Origin: Neoceratodus forsteri
Taxonomy: Eukaryota > Chordata > Ceratodontiformes > Ceratodontidae
Length of the DNA: 64,000 nt
NCBI GenBank assembly: GCA_016271365.2
Contig: CM057458.1
Span: 203,394,501-203,458,500 of the forward strand
Direction: 5' to 3'
Part shown: positions 46,021 through 56,038 of the stretch, in pieces
How the letters are laid out: each line of letters opens with the position of its first letter
Numbering within the stretch: the first letter of the stretch is position 1
Translations under genes and position numbers: made by a program
The notes under the pieces: model-generated
What the model saw: only the letters and a program-made list of their open reading frames with translations
Databases searched by the model: none
What the model was told of the DNA's origin: nothing

Positions 46021-46574
46021 CTAGTTTAAAGATTTGCAGATGATATTCTCAAAAGTTCTTCCTAATTTATATGCACCTTGTTTGCTTAAATGTAAGCTGT
46101 CCCAACAGTATAATGACCAATTTTGGTAAAACAATTCCCAATGGGGAATGGAACAATAACCCTCTTTAATAGTCCATTTCCGCAACCATTCATTTATATA
46201 TTTTATTTTTCTTTCAATATGGTAGTTAGCTCTAGGTATTGGTAATATTTCAGAAAAATATATTTCACATTTAATCCCTTTTGAGGTTTCTCCCAAAACT
46301 AATGAACTCCTTTTTCATTTCCTCAATCGTTATTTTTTTTTAAATCATTAGTACCAGCATGAATGATAACAAGGGGGTTAGGACCTGAGTTGTGGAGTAT
46401 ATCATTACACATATTGTGAATGTCTTTTATCCCTGCCCCTCTGAATGATGAATAAGTAATATTATGTTTATCTCTCTGACAGACAATCTTGTCTGTGTAT
46501 TTTACTATAGAATCACCAAGTATGAAATACTGCCTATGTGGCTCCTCTAGGGACAGTAAGCAGGGAATTTTCAA
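46021..46574 (-). pseudogene. LINE ORF1: SGNH/GDSL esterase-like domain, one frameshift
   Basis: Segment 46,323-46,574 carries YFILGDSIVKYTDK (nucleophile Ser) and IIHAGTNDLKK. Segment 46,021-46,296 carries EIYFSEILPIPRANY, INEWLRKW and CWDSLHLSKQGAYKLG with the D-x-x-H pair. The blocks line up with the family A ORF1 at 3,476-4,060 and with the 63.1 kb copy. The frame is lost near 46,300-46,325. There is also an upstream stop-free lead of unknown function to about 46,610. Confidence 0.8.
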
Positions 46575-47339
46575 TAGCTCTCAGGGGGAAGCCATTTTCC
46601 ACTGTGTATCCATTTTCCACCATTGAGAGAGGAGTCAAGGGATTGAGGCTAACCATTTAATAATGTGCTAAAGATAACACCTACATAGCTATGGTCATGG
46701 GGAGCCAACCCAGCTTATCATAGAGGGAGCAGTGGTAAGTCTAGGTGCGATTGATACAAAGTGGCACATATTATTGTAGGTGACATCCCATTTGAGGAGG
46801 GTGGCTTTTAAAGCTTCAGAGTACACCAGGGCTTCATAGAGAAGCTTGGGAAGGAGCATCACCCTGGCACTGGCAAGGCAGGCCTGTGGTATCAGTCCTT
46901 GGGTCACTTTATATGAGACACCAAGTATGGAACTCACAGATTTGCAAACACCTGTGACATGAGATTCATAATGAAGTGTAGGGTCAAGGGTGATTCTAAG
47001 GCATACAGAAGAAGAAGTAGTGGGGATCAAGGTGCCATCTTGGTATGCTACAGATAGAGGGGATAAGCATACTCTGAGTTGGGAGGATGTGCTAAAAAGT
47101 ATGGATTGAGTTTTGATGGTAATGAGGATTAATTTGTTTTCAGAAGCCAGGTGTCTACTGACTGTAGGTCAGCTGTCAGGTGCTGGTTGATCTGATCAAT
47201 GTTCTTGGAGCAGGTATAGAGGACCAGATTGTCAGCATAGAGTATAGGTGAGCAAGTCGTCAGACTATGAGGAAAGGGGTTGATCTGCAGGGCAAACAGC
47301 AGCAGGCCAAGTACAGAGCCTTGGAGAACATCCATAAGA

Positions 47340-47652
47340 AAAGGTTTTGGGGGGCTAGCCCAGTGGTACTGAGGGTTGAGGCACTGGACACCTTACCTTG
47401 CACTATGCTGGTGACCCAGATTCAAGAACAACCTCAGGTCGCCAGTTTGCTGGCACGTGGAGAGTAGGATAGTGCTATGGCTCTCCTCTCCTGGGATGGG
47501 GAGGTCACCCACCCATAGTCCTGCCACCACTGGATGGAGATCTGGTGGCCAGCACAGGTGGTCAACAGCATGACTGGAAAGTGAGGGGCATCCCGCAAGG
47601 CATGCACATCTGGGATACGTGGGAATGGGCTGGGAGAAAACTCATAAAAAAA

Positions 47653-47702
<50 letters not shown>
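47340..47702 (+). mobile_element. tRNA-derived SINE, short copy
   Basis: The head reads GGGGGGCTAGCCCAGTGGTACTGAGG... GTTGAGGCACTGGACACC. TAGCCCAGTGG (47,356-47,366) fits an RNA polymerase III A box and AGATTCAAGAAC (47,418-47,429) a B box. The order resembles a class II tRNA (Leu/Ser) with a long variable arm. A body of about 210 bp is followed by ATAAAAAAAC and (TA)n at 47,655-47,701. The copy on the minus strand at 22,840-23,390 has the same head. It splits the family E RT, so it is younger than that LINE. It is not a functional tRNA gene: the arms do not pair well. Confidence 0.7.
47655..47701. repeat. (TA)n microsatellite, SINE tail
   Basis: About 23 TA units form the 3' tail of the SINE. 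Read on the minus strand it produces an artefactual run of Ile-Tyr. Confidence 0.9.
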
Positions 47703-47708
<6 letters not shown>

Positions 47709-48110
47709 CTAAAGTAGGCTCAGGGTCCAAGAAGGAAGACGCATTCAAGACCTTTTGGGTTCTGTTTGCAAAACAGTTATAAAACCAGGGAAGAGTAGTT
47801 TGGGAGATACCCATATCTGAAAGGTTGTTAGTGAGCAAGATGTGAGCTACCAGATTAAAGGCTCTTGTCAGATCAATAAAAATGGCACCTATGAGGCTAC
47901 TGGTGTCTACTGCAGAGGAGATACTGTTGGTGAGGGTGAGGAGGGCAGCAGTGGCGCTGTACCCACTATGAATACAATTCTGGGAATGGGATATCAGGTC
48001 ATGGGCAGAGAGGTACAGTGGCTTGTAAGTTATGAGACCATTACCTTCTCCAGTATTTTATTTACAACAGTTAGAATAGCAGTAGGCCAATAGTCATTTA
48101 AGATTCTATG

Positions 48111-48700
48111 ATCTCCCTTTTCACGTTCGCATGCGCGAATGCACAAGGAACGTTTTGGGAGAGTTGCACACTTTGGAGGTGTGCCTCTCCCTTTCAATCC
48201 ACTGCTCCGTTGAGCAGGCATGGCAGTCCTGCACCAATGAGTGTGGGAGCTGTGTATGAAAGCGGTGGTCTTCACTTCAAAGAAAACCACTGCTGTCATA
48301 CAGAGCACTGGGTCACGCCGCCCACGCCACACCCCCCAAAAATCTTTTGGTGCCATGCTGGGAGCTCACTCCCAGCGTGGGCAAACGCCCCCAAGAGCTT
48401 GTCGGCTGGGGTGCCCAACTCGGCCGGCCTCGGCCCCCAGCCATCCTTCTGCCATGCTGGGAGCCCACCCAGCGTGGCAAACGCCCCACATAGTTTTTTT
48501 TTTTTCACCTGTAAACCAAAAGCGGTCCCACAGGCGCTTCTCCCAGTCCCCTCCCACAACCCGCACCCACCACTGCGCTTTTCCCCCACACCCCTCACCC
48601 CATACTACCTCTGGAGCTTGGCGCGATGATCTTGAGTGGACTGGGAACACGTCTGCACTCTTCAAAGCTGATCGTGAACTGAGGAAATGCCGGTAAGCTG
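48111..48700. other. GC-rich region with a duplicated hairpin module
   Basis: The sequence is much richer in G and C than its surroundings. GCCATGCTGGGAG...CCCAGCGTGG...CAAACGCC occurs at 48,352-48,390 and again at 48,451-48,487 (99 bp apart). Each can fold into a stem around CTGGGAG / CTCCCAG. Other pairs such as TTCGCATGCG occur near 48,126. Open frames of 150-170 codons (48,108-48,629 and 48,241-48,696) are low-complexity and overlap on both strands, so coding is not supported. It borders the palindromic satellite and may be part of the same locus. Confidence 0.55.
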
Positions 48701-48747
48701 TATAATGGGCTAGATAGGGGGTTTTCAACTTTAGTGCATATCTCAGG

Positions 48748-48984
48748 CATTTTTTGGAATTTTTGCACCAAATTTTCAACATGGGGTTTTTGGGACCCCT
48801 TCTCATGAATGATGTCACTGTCATGGCGTTATTAGGGCCCAAAGGGTGATTTCTCAGTCACTGCACAGTCACTGCATGAAATCACCCTATGGGACCAAAT
48901 AACACCATGACAGTGACATCATTTATGAGAAGGGGTCCCAAAAACTCCATGTTGAAAATTTGGTGCAAAAATTCCAAAAAATGA
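48748..48984. repeat. Long hairpin: two arms of about 106 bp
   Basis: 48,748-48,853 is a near-perfect reverse complement of 48,878-48,984, with a 24-nt spacer that holds CAGTCACTGCA twice. Matching blocks include GGAATTTTTGCACCAAATTTTCAAC, TTTTTGGGACCCCTTCTCAT and GATGTCACTGTCATGG. I estimate over 90% pairing by eye. Its layout (TTTTCAAC...TTGAAAA at the ends, CTCATGA/TCATGAG inside) is that of one satellite unit in very symmetric form. Confidence 0.9.
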
Positions 48985-50335
48985 CTGTTTTACGAGCATG
49001 TGTTGCACAGTTCCTATGCAGGCTCGTAAGTTCATGAATTTTCAATATTTTCATTCCAGATTTTCCACATTGCCATTTTACCACACCTCCTTATGAGCAG
49101 TACAGCTGTCATTTTTCACATCCTGCCTAAAATGTGTTTCCGCCCATGTAGCGCACAATGGCGCAGTCGGTGTGTGAAATCAATGTATGGGATGCATTAA
49201 GAAAATCACAGTGACACTATTCATTAGCAGAGGTCTTAAAATGGCTATGTTGAAAATTTGGTGAAAAAATTCCTAAAAATGACTGTTTTACTGACGTGTG
49301 TTGCGCAGTTCCTACGCACGCTTGTAGGTTTGTGAATTTTCAATATTTCCACTCCAGATTTTCAACATTGCCATTTTACCACACCTTCTTATGAGTAGTA
49401 TAGCTGTCATTTTTCACATCTCACCCAAAATGTGTTTCCGCCCATGTAGCACACAATGGCGCAGTCAGTGTGTGAAATCAATGTATGGGACATATTAAGA
49501 AAATCACAGTGACACTGTTCATGAGCAGAGGTCTTAAAATGGCTATGTTGAAAATTTGGTGCAAAAATTCCCCAAAATGACTGTTTTATGAGCGTTCATT
49601 GCACAGTTCCTACACACGCTCGTACGTTTGTGAATTTTCAATATTTACACTCCAGATTTTCAACATTGCCATTTTACCACACCTCCTCATGAGCAGTACA
49701 GCTGTCATTTCCATCCTGCCCAAGCGTGTTTCTGCACATGTGCGCACAATGGCGCAGTCGAGTGTCGAACTCAATGTATGGGACACATTAAGAAAATCAC
49801 AGTGACACTGATCATGAGCAGAGGTCATAAAATGGCTGTGTTAATTTGGTGAAAAATTCCGAAAAATTACTGTTTCTGGTCTGGATTGCGCAGTTCTGCT
49901 CTGCGCTCATAGGTTTGCAAATTTTCAATATTTCCTCAGATTTTCAACATTGGCATTTACCATACCTCCTCATGAGCAGTACAGCTGTCATTTTTCACAT
50001 CCTGCCCAAAATGTGTTTCTGCCCATGTAGTGCACAATGGCGCAGTCGGTGTGCGAAATCAATGTATGGGACACAGTAAGAAAATCACAGTGACACTGTT
50101 CATTAGCAGAGGTTTTAAAATGCCAATGTTGAAAATTTGCTGAAAAAATTCCTAACAATGACTGTTTTATGAGCGTGTGTTGCACATTTCCCACGCACGC
50201 TTGTAGGTTTACTAATTTTCAATATTTCCACTCCAGATTTTCAACATTGCCATTTAACCACACGTCCTTATGAGCAGTACAGCTGTCATTTTTCACATCC
50301 TGCCCAAAACGTGTTTCCGCCTATGTAGCGCACAA
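48982..50335. repeat. Palindromic satellite array, about 4.6 units of 289-299 bp
   Basis: Unit starts (GACTGTTTTA-like) fall at 48,982, 49,280, 49,579, 49,868 and 50,159, giving lengths of 298, 299, 289 and 291 bp; the fifth unit stops near 50,335. Each unit contains CAGATTTTCAACATTGCCATTTTACCAC..TATGAGCAGTACAGCTGTCAT and, on the other side, its reverse complement in variant form (ATGAGCAGAGGTCTTAAAATGGCTATGTTGAAAATTTGG), so the unit is itself an inverted repeat. The third and fourth units are more eroded. Short frames inside follow the repeat and are not genes. Confidence 0.9.
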
Positions 50336-51109
50336 TGGGGGTAACAAAAAGGTCATGCTGAAAATTTATTGTGCAAATACCAGCAATCGCACAGGGCATT
50401 GGGGTAAAGTACCATATGTGCCAAACACCACTGCAAATACCTGCAAGTGAACGTTCGGCATTGATAAATGCTTGTTAAAAATTGGGACAAAATGTGAGAT
50501 TTTCCTCACATCAGGCACTATGCCTGTGGTGAGGGGCAGGCTGACTAGTTTAGCTGCTGGGGAAGCTAACTCTTAAACATACCCTGAATGGGCAGTTCCA
50601 TTCAGCTGCAAATCTGAGTAGTTTGGGTAATTCAATCCTTGAAAGACAATTAGAATTCCATAAGGTATTTTCTTTTCACATAGAGCTGTACAATGCAGAA
50701 TAAAAGTTTTTGAAAGTGTTATTTATTTCTCTGCTATCATAACTAAATGTACTGTTAGCAAGGCAAATACTATTGAATAATCTAAGTGAGGTTTATTCCT
50801 AAGGTGGTAAAACCAAAGCTTCTCTGCCTTTCTCCCCTGATTCCCAATATTTTTGTTTAGTATGAAACAGAGCATACTCAGCTCTTTGGTACAGTAGTTT
50901 ATGAATTTCGTGTTTCAGCGAAACACTTAGTTTTGTGTGTCTTTTAGATTCTGTTTATGCAAGTTTTGAAGATGGATCAGAGGCTTTTCTTTTTCAGAGT
51001 TCCCTCAGTCTCAGTTTCTTTTTGTCAGCAAAATGCAAGCTTTATAGGTTTCCTACAGACATTTCTTAGTAGCTACACCAATCAATAAATGTGGAATCCT
51101 GCAAGAGAG
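50336..51109. other. Nothing recognised
   Basis: AT-rich spacer. GGTCATGCTGAAAATTTATTG at 50,352 is a last weak trace of the satellite. Confidence 0.4.
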
Positions 51110-51870
51110 CTGAATTAAACCTCTAGGTGTGTTTCTTACAGTAAGTTTTATCTATGCAAATAAAAGATTTGAGCATACTGTGGTCTGAAATCAAGCAACA
51201 CTCATATTCAATGGACACCAAATCATTATACATTTTGATGAGTATAAAAAGGTAGTCTAACCTACTGAGAGTATTGTGACAAGCAAAGAAGAAAGAGTGG
51301 TCTCTAGCTTGGGAAAGTGCCGTTCTTCAGGCATCTACTAAGCAGAAATAGTCTTGAAAGACAGAATTAAAAGCTTTCCTGGATTTTGTTGTTTGAGTCC
51401 AGCTATTTAAGGAAGACCTGTCTAAGACAGGGTTAAAGACTTCATTAAAATCCCCCCCCCGCCAAATCAGTTCAAAGTCTGTAATCTTACTTCAATAAAA
51501 TTTTAATAAAAAAGTCTGCCTGGCTTGATGTGGGGGTATGCAGGATGTGACCTTCTTTCCATTCAAGAGCCCTGATAAAATCTGAAACTGTCCCTCAGGA
51601 TCTGATACATGGGATAGTTTGGTAAAATTAATGCCGTTTCTGACTAAAATAGAGATGTTCCTCTTTTTGCTGTTAAGGCAGTTATGTTCTACTAAAGCCA
51701 CCCAAATCTGAAGGAGCTTATCTGCTTCAGTAGGGATAAGGTGTGTCCCCCCATATCAGAGCAATATCTATTTTCTACCTTTTGAGATAGACAAGAACTT
51801 TTTTTGCATTTAATTGGGGACCCAAGTCCATATACATTCCAAGTTACTATATTTAAGGAGCAGGTATCAG
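51110..51870 (-). mobile_element. L1/Tx1-type LINE endonuclease fragment
   Basis: On the minus strand: LNAKKVLVYLKRQKIDIALIW-like start (about 51,815-51,760), KKRNISILVRNGINFTKL, VSDPEGQFQILSGLLNGKKVTSC (51,530-51,630), then a diverged LDRSS..W and KALNS region (about 51,370-51,440) and a degraded NGTFP..RPLFL block near 51,300. These are motifs of the L1/Tx1 endonuclease and are unlike the CR1/L2 forms elsewhere. Several stops and shifts interrupt it. No RT follows: the fragment ends near 51,110. Confidence 0.7.
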
Positions 51871-52074
51871 CATTCTACTGTATATATGCTGAGACCAAAA
51901 AAATGAAAAATTGAAAATTAGTATACAGAATTAGTGAATCTCTAATTACAGAAATTAGTTCAACAAAAGTAAAGATCTAAAAGTAACCACTAAATTAAGG
52001 CAACCTTTAAACAGATATTGTCACTAACAGGTTAAATATAACAGGAAAATACCAACAACCAGAATTATAATAAT
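51871..52074. other. Nothing recognised
   Basis: Short AT-rich spacer, possibly the 5' flank of the L1-type fragment. Confidence 0.35.
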
Positions 52075-52419
52075 TTGTGTACAAAGGGTAAAACAGCTAA
52101 TATGATTACAGAAATTAGTTTCACACCTAGATTTCTCGATGCACCCCAGGTTCAAGTTGATCTGCAGTGCTTCTATCATAGAGTATGCCTTATAGCTCAT
52201 TTTTCTAATGAGACTCCTCTTCCCACAGTTTATAACAGTATCACCAGAACAATCAACGATATAAATCCCCAGGGAAGTGCGTGGACACCCCCTCCAGGAC
52301 GTTTTACTGCTGTTTATTATTTTGTTAACCAATGCATGGAAAACACCAGCTTCAATTTTTATTGCAGGCACAACCACTCCAACCCGACACCTGGTTTTAT
52401 TCTTCTCTTCCACACATAG
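52075..52419 (+). pseudogene. Possible C1q-domain remnant
   Basis: A 114-codon plus-strand frame. Residues about 35-88 resemble the core of a globular C1q domain: an RV..IA.FSNETPLPTVYNSI stretch, then GSAWTPPPGRFTA and VYYFV, close to the family pattern G-x-A-[WY]-x-P-x-x-G-x-F-T-A-P-V-x-G-x-Y-x-F. The four residues P-V-x-G between FTA and VYYF are missing, and the second half of the domain (about 70 residues) is not seen before the stop. C1q domains usually lie in a single final exon of secreted, trimer-forming proteins. No collagen repeat or signal peptide is near. It could be a retrocopy fragment or chance similarity. Confidence 0.35.
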
Positions 52420-52533
52420 GTGCCGGAACTGGGGGGGTGGGGTGCGAAAGGGGCAGTAGCCACTCTACTTTTTATTTCTGTATGGCAAAACTAGTATAGA
52501 AAAAGTGCCCTTTGTACCCTCATAAGTACCCTT

Positions 52534-53401
52534 TTGATTCTCATTCCCCTCAGCTTTTACCATCTTCCAGCACCCTTGCTTCCCCAGGACCCCACTGCTG
52601 ACTATCAGACTGAGGTCAATGCCACCATCACCTCTACTATTGAAAACAAAGAGCTCCCAGCTTCTGCTAAGAGACTCATAGTTCAGCATCCCCAGACATC
52701 CAGGTTTCATCTACTTCCCACAGTCCACAAAACTGGTAATCCTGGTCATCCTATTGTGTCTGCCTGCTCCTGCCCCACATCCCACATCTCTGCATTTTTG
52801 GACAGCCTCTTGAGACCCCTTGTTGAGTTCCTGCCCTCCTATGTTAAAGACACTAGCCATGCTCTCCAGTTATTTGACAGGTTCAGATTTAATTGTTCTC
52901 ATCAGCTCATCTTCACCATGGACATTTTTTATTTATTTAGTTGTTTAACCAGGTATAGCACACTAAGCTGAAAGCTTTTTTACAGGAGCGACCTGGGAGC
53001 ACAAGGAGGTTAAGTGACTTGCTCAGAGTCACACAGTATGCAAGTGGAAGCTGTGGGATTCAAACCCAGGTCTGGTCTGCTGGATGTCACCAAATTTGCA
53101 GCTCAGAGTCAAATATCTTTACACAGTAATCCACCACGATTTGCAGCACTTTCTGAATAAGCGGGAAGCCCAGCAGCCACCCACACACACACACACACAC
53201 ACACACTAACTCATCTGGCAAAACTTGTTCTTACACTCAATGCTTTTTCTTTTACTAACAGTTTTTTTTCAACAGATCAGTGGAATTGCCATGGGTACCA
53301 AGATGGGTCCCAGTTTTGCTAATCTGTTTGTGGGTTGGGTGGAGGAATTGTTTTTTCTCTCATTCATAGGGGCTGTGCATGAAGTTTACGAATGCTACAT
53401 A
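52534..53401 (+). mobile_element. Penelope-like element RT fragment, interrupted
   Basis: 52,540-52,922 encodes DYQTEVNATITSTIENKELP, RFHLLPTVHKTGNPGHPIVSA, SAFLDSLLRPLVEFLPSYVKDT and HQLIFTMD. 53,142-53,401 resumes with LNKREAQQP, LTLNAFSFTNSFFQQISGIAMGTKMGPSFANLFVGWVEE and YIDF. These are the fingers and palm motifs of Penelope-type reverse transcriptases. A SINE sits between the two parts. At YIDD the second Asp codon is replaced by the start of another insertion (53,402), and the rest of the element, including any GIY-YIG endonuclease, is gone. A (CA)n tract lies at 53,188-53,207. Confidence 0.85.
52923..53141 (-). mobile_element. MIR-type SINE with an L2-like LINE tail
   Basis: Plus-strand order: TTTATTTATTTAG, GTTTAACCAGGTATAGCACACTAAGC, GCGACCTGGGAG, then GAGGTTAAGTGACTTGCTCAGAGTCACACAG and GGGATTCAAACCCAGGTCTG. 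The last two blocks are the MIR core and tRNA-related part on the minus strand. The first blocks are the 3' terminus of the family B LINE (compare 29,606-29,690). So the SINE carries a tail shared with a resident LINE. It lies within the Penelope-like RT just after FTMD. Confidence 0.8.
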
Positions 53402-54410
53402 GATTTTATTTATTTATTTATTTTATTCTAGGATTACAAGTACCTTTGAGCCAAGGCTCTTTTACAAAGGTTCCACGTCAATTGGGAAAACAGTACAAAC
53501 ATGAACAAAAATTGAAACAGGCAATTCAAGTAATTGAATACATACATTTGTGGGGAGGTAGGTACAGGACAGAAATTAGAAAAACAGTGCAGAGAATGGG
53601 ATTCTAAAACAGTATCAGGCAGTTGAATACAGACAAACTGAGGGAAGGAAGGTACCAGGGCAGGGCAGGGTTAACAGGAAAAGTTGAGAGATTGAGGGGA
53701 CAACAGAAACAGAGGAGCAGCCCAGGGCATTGTCAGGTTTTGATAAAATGCTAAAGTCAGAGAGGGGGGGGGAAGGGTGCAGAGGAGAGGGAGAGGTAAG
53801 CACTAGAGGGGATAGCAGATTAGGTGTGACAGTCACAGGAGCTGGAGGCAGAGAGGTGGAGGTGAAGGTAGGTTTTAAACTGGCCAAGCCTTTGCAGAGA
53901 GGTGATGTCTTTATTGAGTCCATTAAACCATAAGGGTGCATGGTGAGCAAAGGACCTTTGCCCCTGAGAGGTGCAGCACCAGGGGATGTGCAGAATTTGA
54001 TTTCCAGAAGCCCTGGTGGGGTGGGGGTTGTGTGCTGTACGTAGGAGGACTTGGACTCCTGGGGGTGCAAGGCCTAACATAATCTTCTTGGCCATTAAGC
54101 AGGTTTGATACTTAATAGAGTTGGATAGTTGGAGTCAACCCATTTGGGCGTAGACTGCACATGTGTGGGTGAGATGGTAGGATCCTGTAATGAGACGGTA
54201 GGCTTTGTTTAGGTCCAAGGATAAGCGCCTAAGGGCTGTGTCAGTAGCAGAGCCATAGACAACCAGACCATAATAGATTAGTGAGACCACAGAGCTCTGC
54301 ACAATTATCCCTAATGCATCTGCGGTAAGGTATTGCCTGTGCCTGTAGAGAAGACCAATGCATTTGTTAACAGCAGTACCGTAGGAAGAGTGGGGCGGGT
54401 GGTGCACCCA
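53402..54410 (-). mobile_element. Family E-like LINE 3' fragment
   Basis: The plus strand begins with (TTTA)n and ATTCTAGGATTACAAGTACC. Minus-strand frames: 54,135-54,422 (NKCIGLLYRHRQYLTADALGIIVQSSVVSLIYYGLVVYGS, LSLDLNKAYRLI), 53,820-54,095 (HAPLWFNGLNKDITSLQRLGQFKTYL). These are the RT thumb and C-terminal regions. The 5' part with the catalytic motif is absent. It is inserted inside the YIDD codons of the Penelope-like RT. Confidence 0.75.
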
Positions 54411-56038
54411 CCCCGGGTGCAAGGCTCAGAGGGGCACATTTTTCAACCGAAGCTCATTTTTTAGTTCACTTATGCTGCTGCTTTAAATTATTGTTTTTTT
54501 AATTATGGTACTGTAGTTACAACTGGCTGTCAGCAGGGGCGTATCTGCGGATCATGGACCAGCAAGTGGGGGGAGGGTCACATGGTTGCACAGTCTGCAG
54601 CATGCAAAAATTGTGTGGTGGTGCTGAAAAAGAGAAATTGTAGGTGGCCCAGTGCCGCCCGTTAGTATAAGCGCTTGGCAGTGGCACTGATAGTGAGAGG
54701 TGAGGCAGTTAGGTAGGAAACAGCGAGTGGAGCAAGTTGTTGAGAAAGACTAGCAGCAGGCAGCAAAAACAAAAAAAAGGCGATATACTTAGAGTGTAGA
54801 AAGAGAGGAGGACGGAGGAGAGATGAGAGATAAAGAAGAGATCCATCTATTTGGTCTAGGATAAAGGATTAGGATTTATGGTAAGGTAAGCATAAGCAAT
54901 TAAGCAATGCACACACTACTGTTGTCTATCTGTGTAGATGTAGTAGTCAATCTGCAGCACACAAGTCTCAGTCTGACTGACTGCCGACTGCACTGCAGCC
55001 AAAAGCCAAGCTGAAGCAAGCAGCAAATCTGACCGAATAATTCTGAATTATTTTTAAGTGAAAATTTCAAATTTGTGTCATGCTGTGTGTGTTAGTGTAA
55101 GTTGGATGTGTATAATGTGGCAGCGCGTGGGAAATCTGCTTTGAATTTGATTGGGTCCAGGCCTGTCTCGACTCGGTGGGTGGGCGGTGACTGCTGTTGT
55201 GTAGTAGTTCATGCATGGGACAGGGAGTGAAGAAGAAGTTACCTCAGCCTTGAGTTGACTGCCATGGCACCATCCCTGGCTCCCACCCACCTCGTTGTTA
55301 TGTTTTCTCTCCTCTTGACCCATGTCCCCCTCCTTGCACTCCTATTCCATTTTGTTTTTTTTCATGTCCTCTCATCTCTGTCTCGCCCAGTTGCCCCACC
55401 CACACCCGTCTTGCTTAGAAAATTAGCAATGAGGCCTTACCTGCCTTGCCTAGTTGTCCTGGAATCAGATGCCACCATGAAAGTCTTTAGAGGGTGGCTG
55501 GACCTGCAAGTAAATAATAAAAAAAAGCTCACTTTGGACATTTTGTTTTCTGTAGACCAAACTCCTTTTTATTCACCGTCCCACAATGGTTTTGTGAGGG
55601 GATACACAGTTTGGATCTAATAAACACGTTATGTTACATGTATCTTCCTTGGCTTGTGCTATGGAAGAGAACTGATTGCAGGGAAGGGAATCTGCTCTGC
55701 CAGGGATTTGTGGTGGGGCTACTGGCAACAGGGATGTTGATTGGAGCAGTTGGGCTGGCTGTAGTGGGGGTTCTGTTCTGGATTCAGGGGTATTTACTGG
55801 GCAGAGGGGTTGCTGAGGAATACTGAAAACTGATGTAGGCAAAATGTTTTTTCCATAATGACACTTCTCATTGCACCAACGGCCCCTACACACATTTCTT
55901 TCACCAGAGGCTAACTAAATGGGCCCTAAGGGGTCCTCAAAGCCCTATCATTGCCCTGTTGAGACCTTTTTTCATGAGGTCCCTAGACGCTGCTACTTGG
56001 GATACTACATAATGTATTCCATTCCCACCCCACAGCAG
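54411..56038. other. Unclassified
   Basis: CAGGGGCGTATCTGCGGATC at 54,534 resembles hAT-type terminal sequence, but no matching end was found. A short CG-rich palindrome (GGGTGGTGCACCCACCC) is at 54,400-54,416. The frame at 55,611-55,826 is hydrophobic and Gly-rich with no known domain. No exon can be supported. Confidence 0.35.

Larger units (their letters stand above)
43172..46600 (-). mobile_element. Family D AT-rich CR1-like LINE, near full length
   Basis: Running leftwards on the minus strand: SGNH-esterase ORF1 (46,021-46,574), APE endonuclease (45,030-45,960), RT (43,832-44,941) and a C-terminal block (43,183-43,428, RLWNGLPCYIVDAPTTE). It has the same layout as family A but is markedly more AT-rich and distinct in sequence. 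Only a few frameshifts break it. The 3' end near 43,172 (GGCTAAATGCCCATT) resembles the fragment inserted at 61.3 kb. A directly repeated AACTTGGTAT lies just beyond (43,138-43,157). Confidence 0.9.
46660..48110 (-). mobile_element. Family E LINE (RT part), interrupted by a SINE
   Basis: Minus-strand RT pieces in order: DYWPTAILTVVNKILEKVMV (about 48,030-48,110), LTNNLSDMGISQTTLPWFYNCFANRTQKV (47,710-47,838), a SINE (47,340-47,702), then DVLQGSVLGLLLFALQINPF with ILYADNLVLYTCSKN (47,129-47,335), and LRITLDPTLHYESHV with LASARVMLLPKLLYEALVYS (46,695-47,030). The catalytic motif is YADN where YADD is expected. It is 5' truncated at about 48,110 and the 3' end is not clear. Confidence 0.8.

Noticed and set aside
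47349..47430. Possible functional tRNA gene
   Set aside because: The A and B boxes are present but the acceptor and other arms do not pair, and a SINE body and tail follow. It is a tRNA-derived SINE.
47434..47838. 134-codon minus frame with an Ile-Tyr run
   Set aside because: The run is a translated (TA)n microsatellite, joining SINE and LINE sequence by chance.
48108..48696. Overlapping 150-170-codon frames on both strands
   Set aside because: GC-rich, low-complexity sequence with stem-loops gives open frames on both strands at once. There is no domain.
48982..50335. CRISPR array
   Set aside because: The repeats are about 290 bp and contiguous, with no unique spacers, and the context is eukaryotic.
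55611..55826. Possible small membrane protein (71 codons)
   Set aside because: It is hydrophobic but Gly- and Val-rich from G/T-rich DNA. It has no conserved motif, and a start and gene context are lacking.
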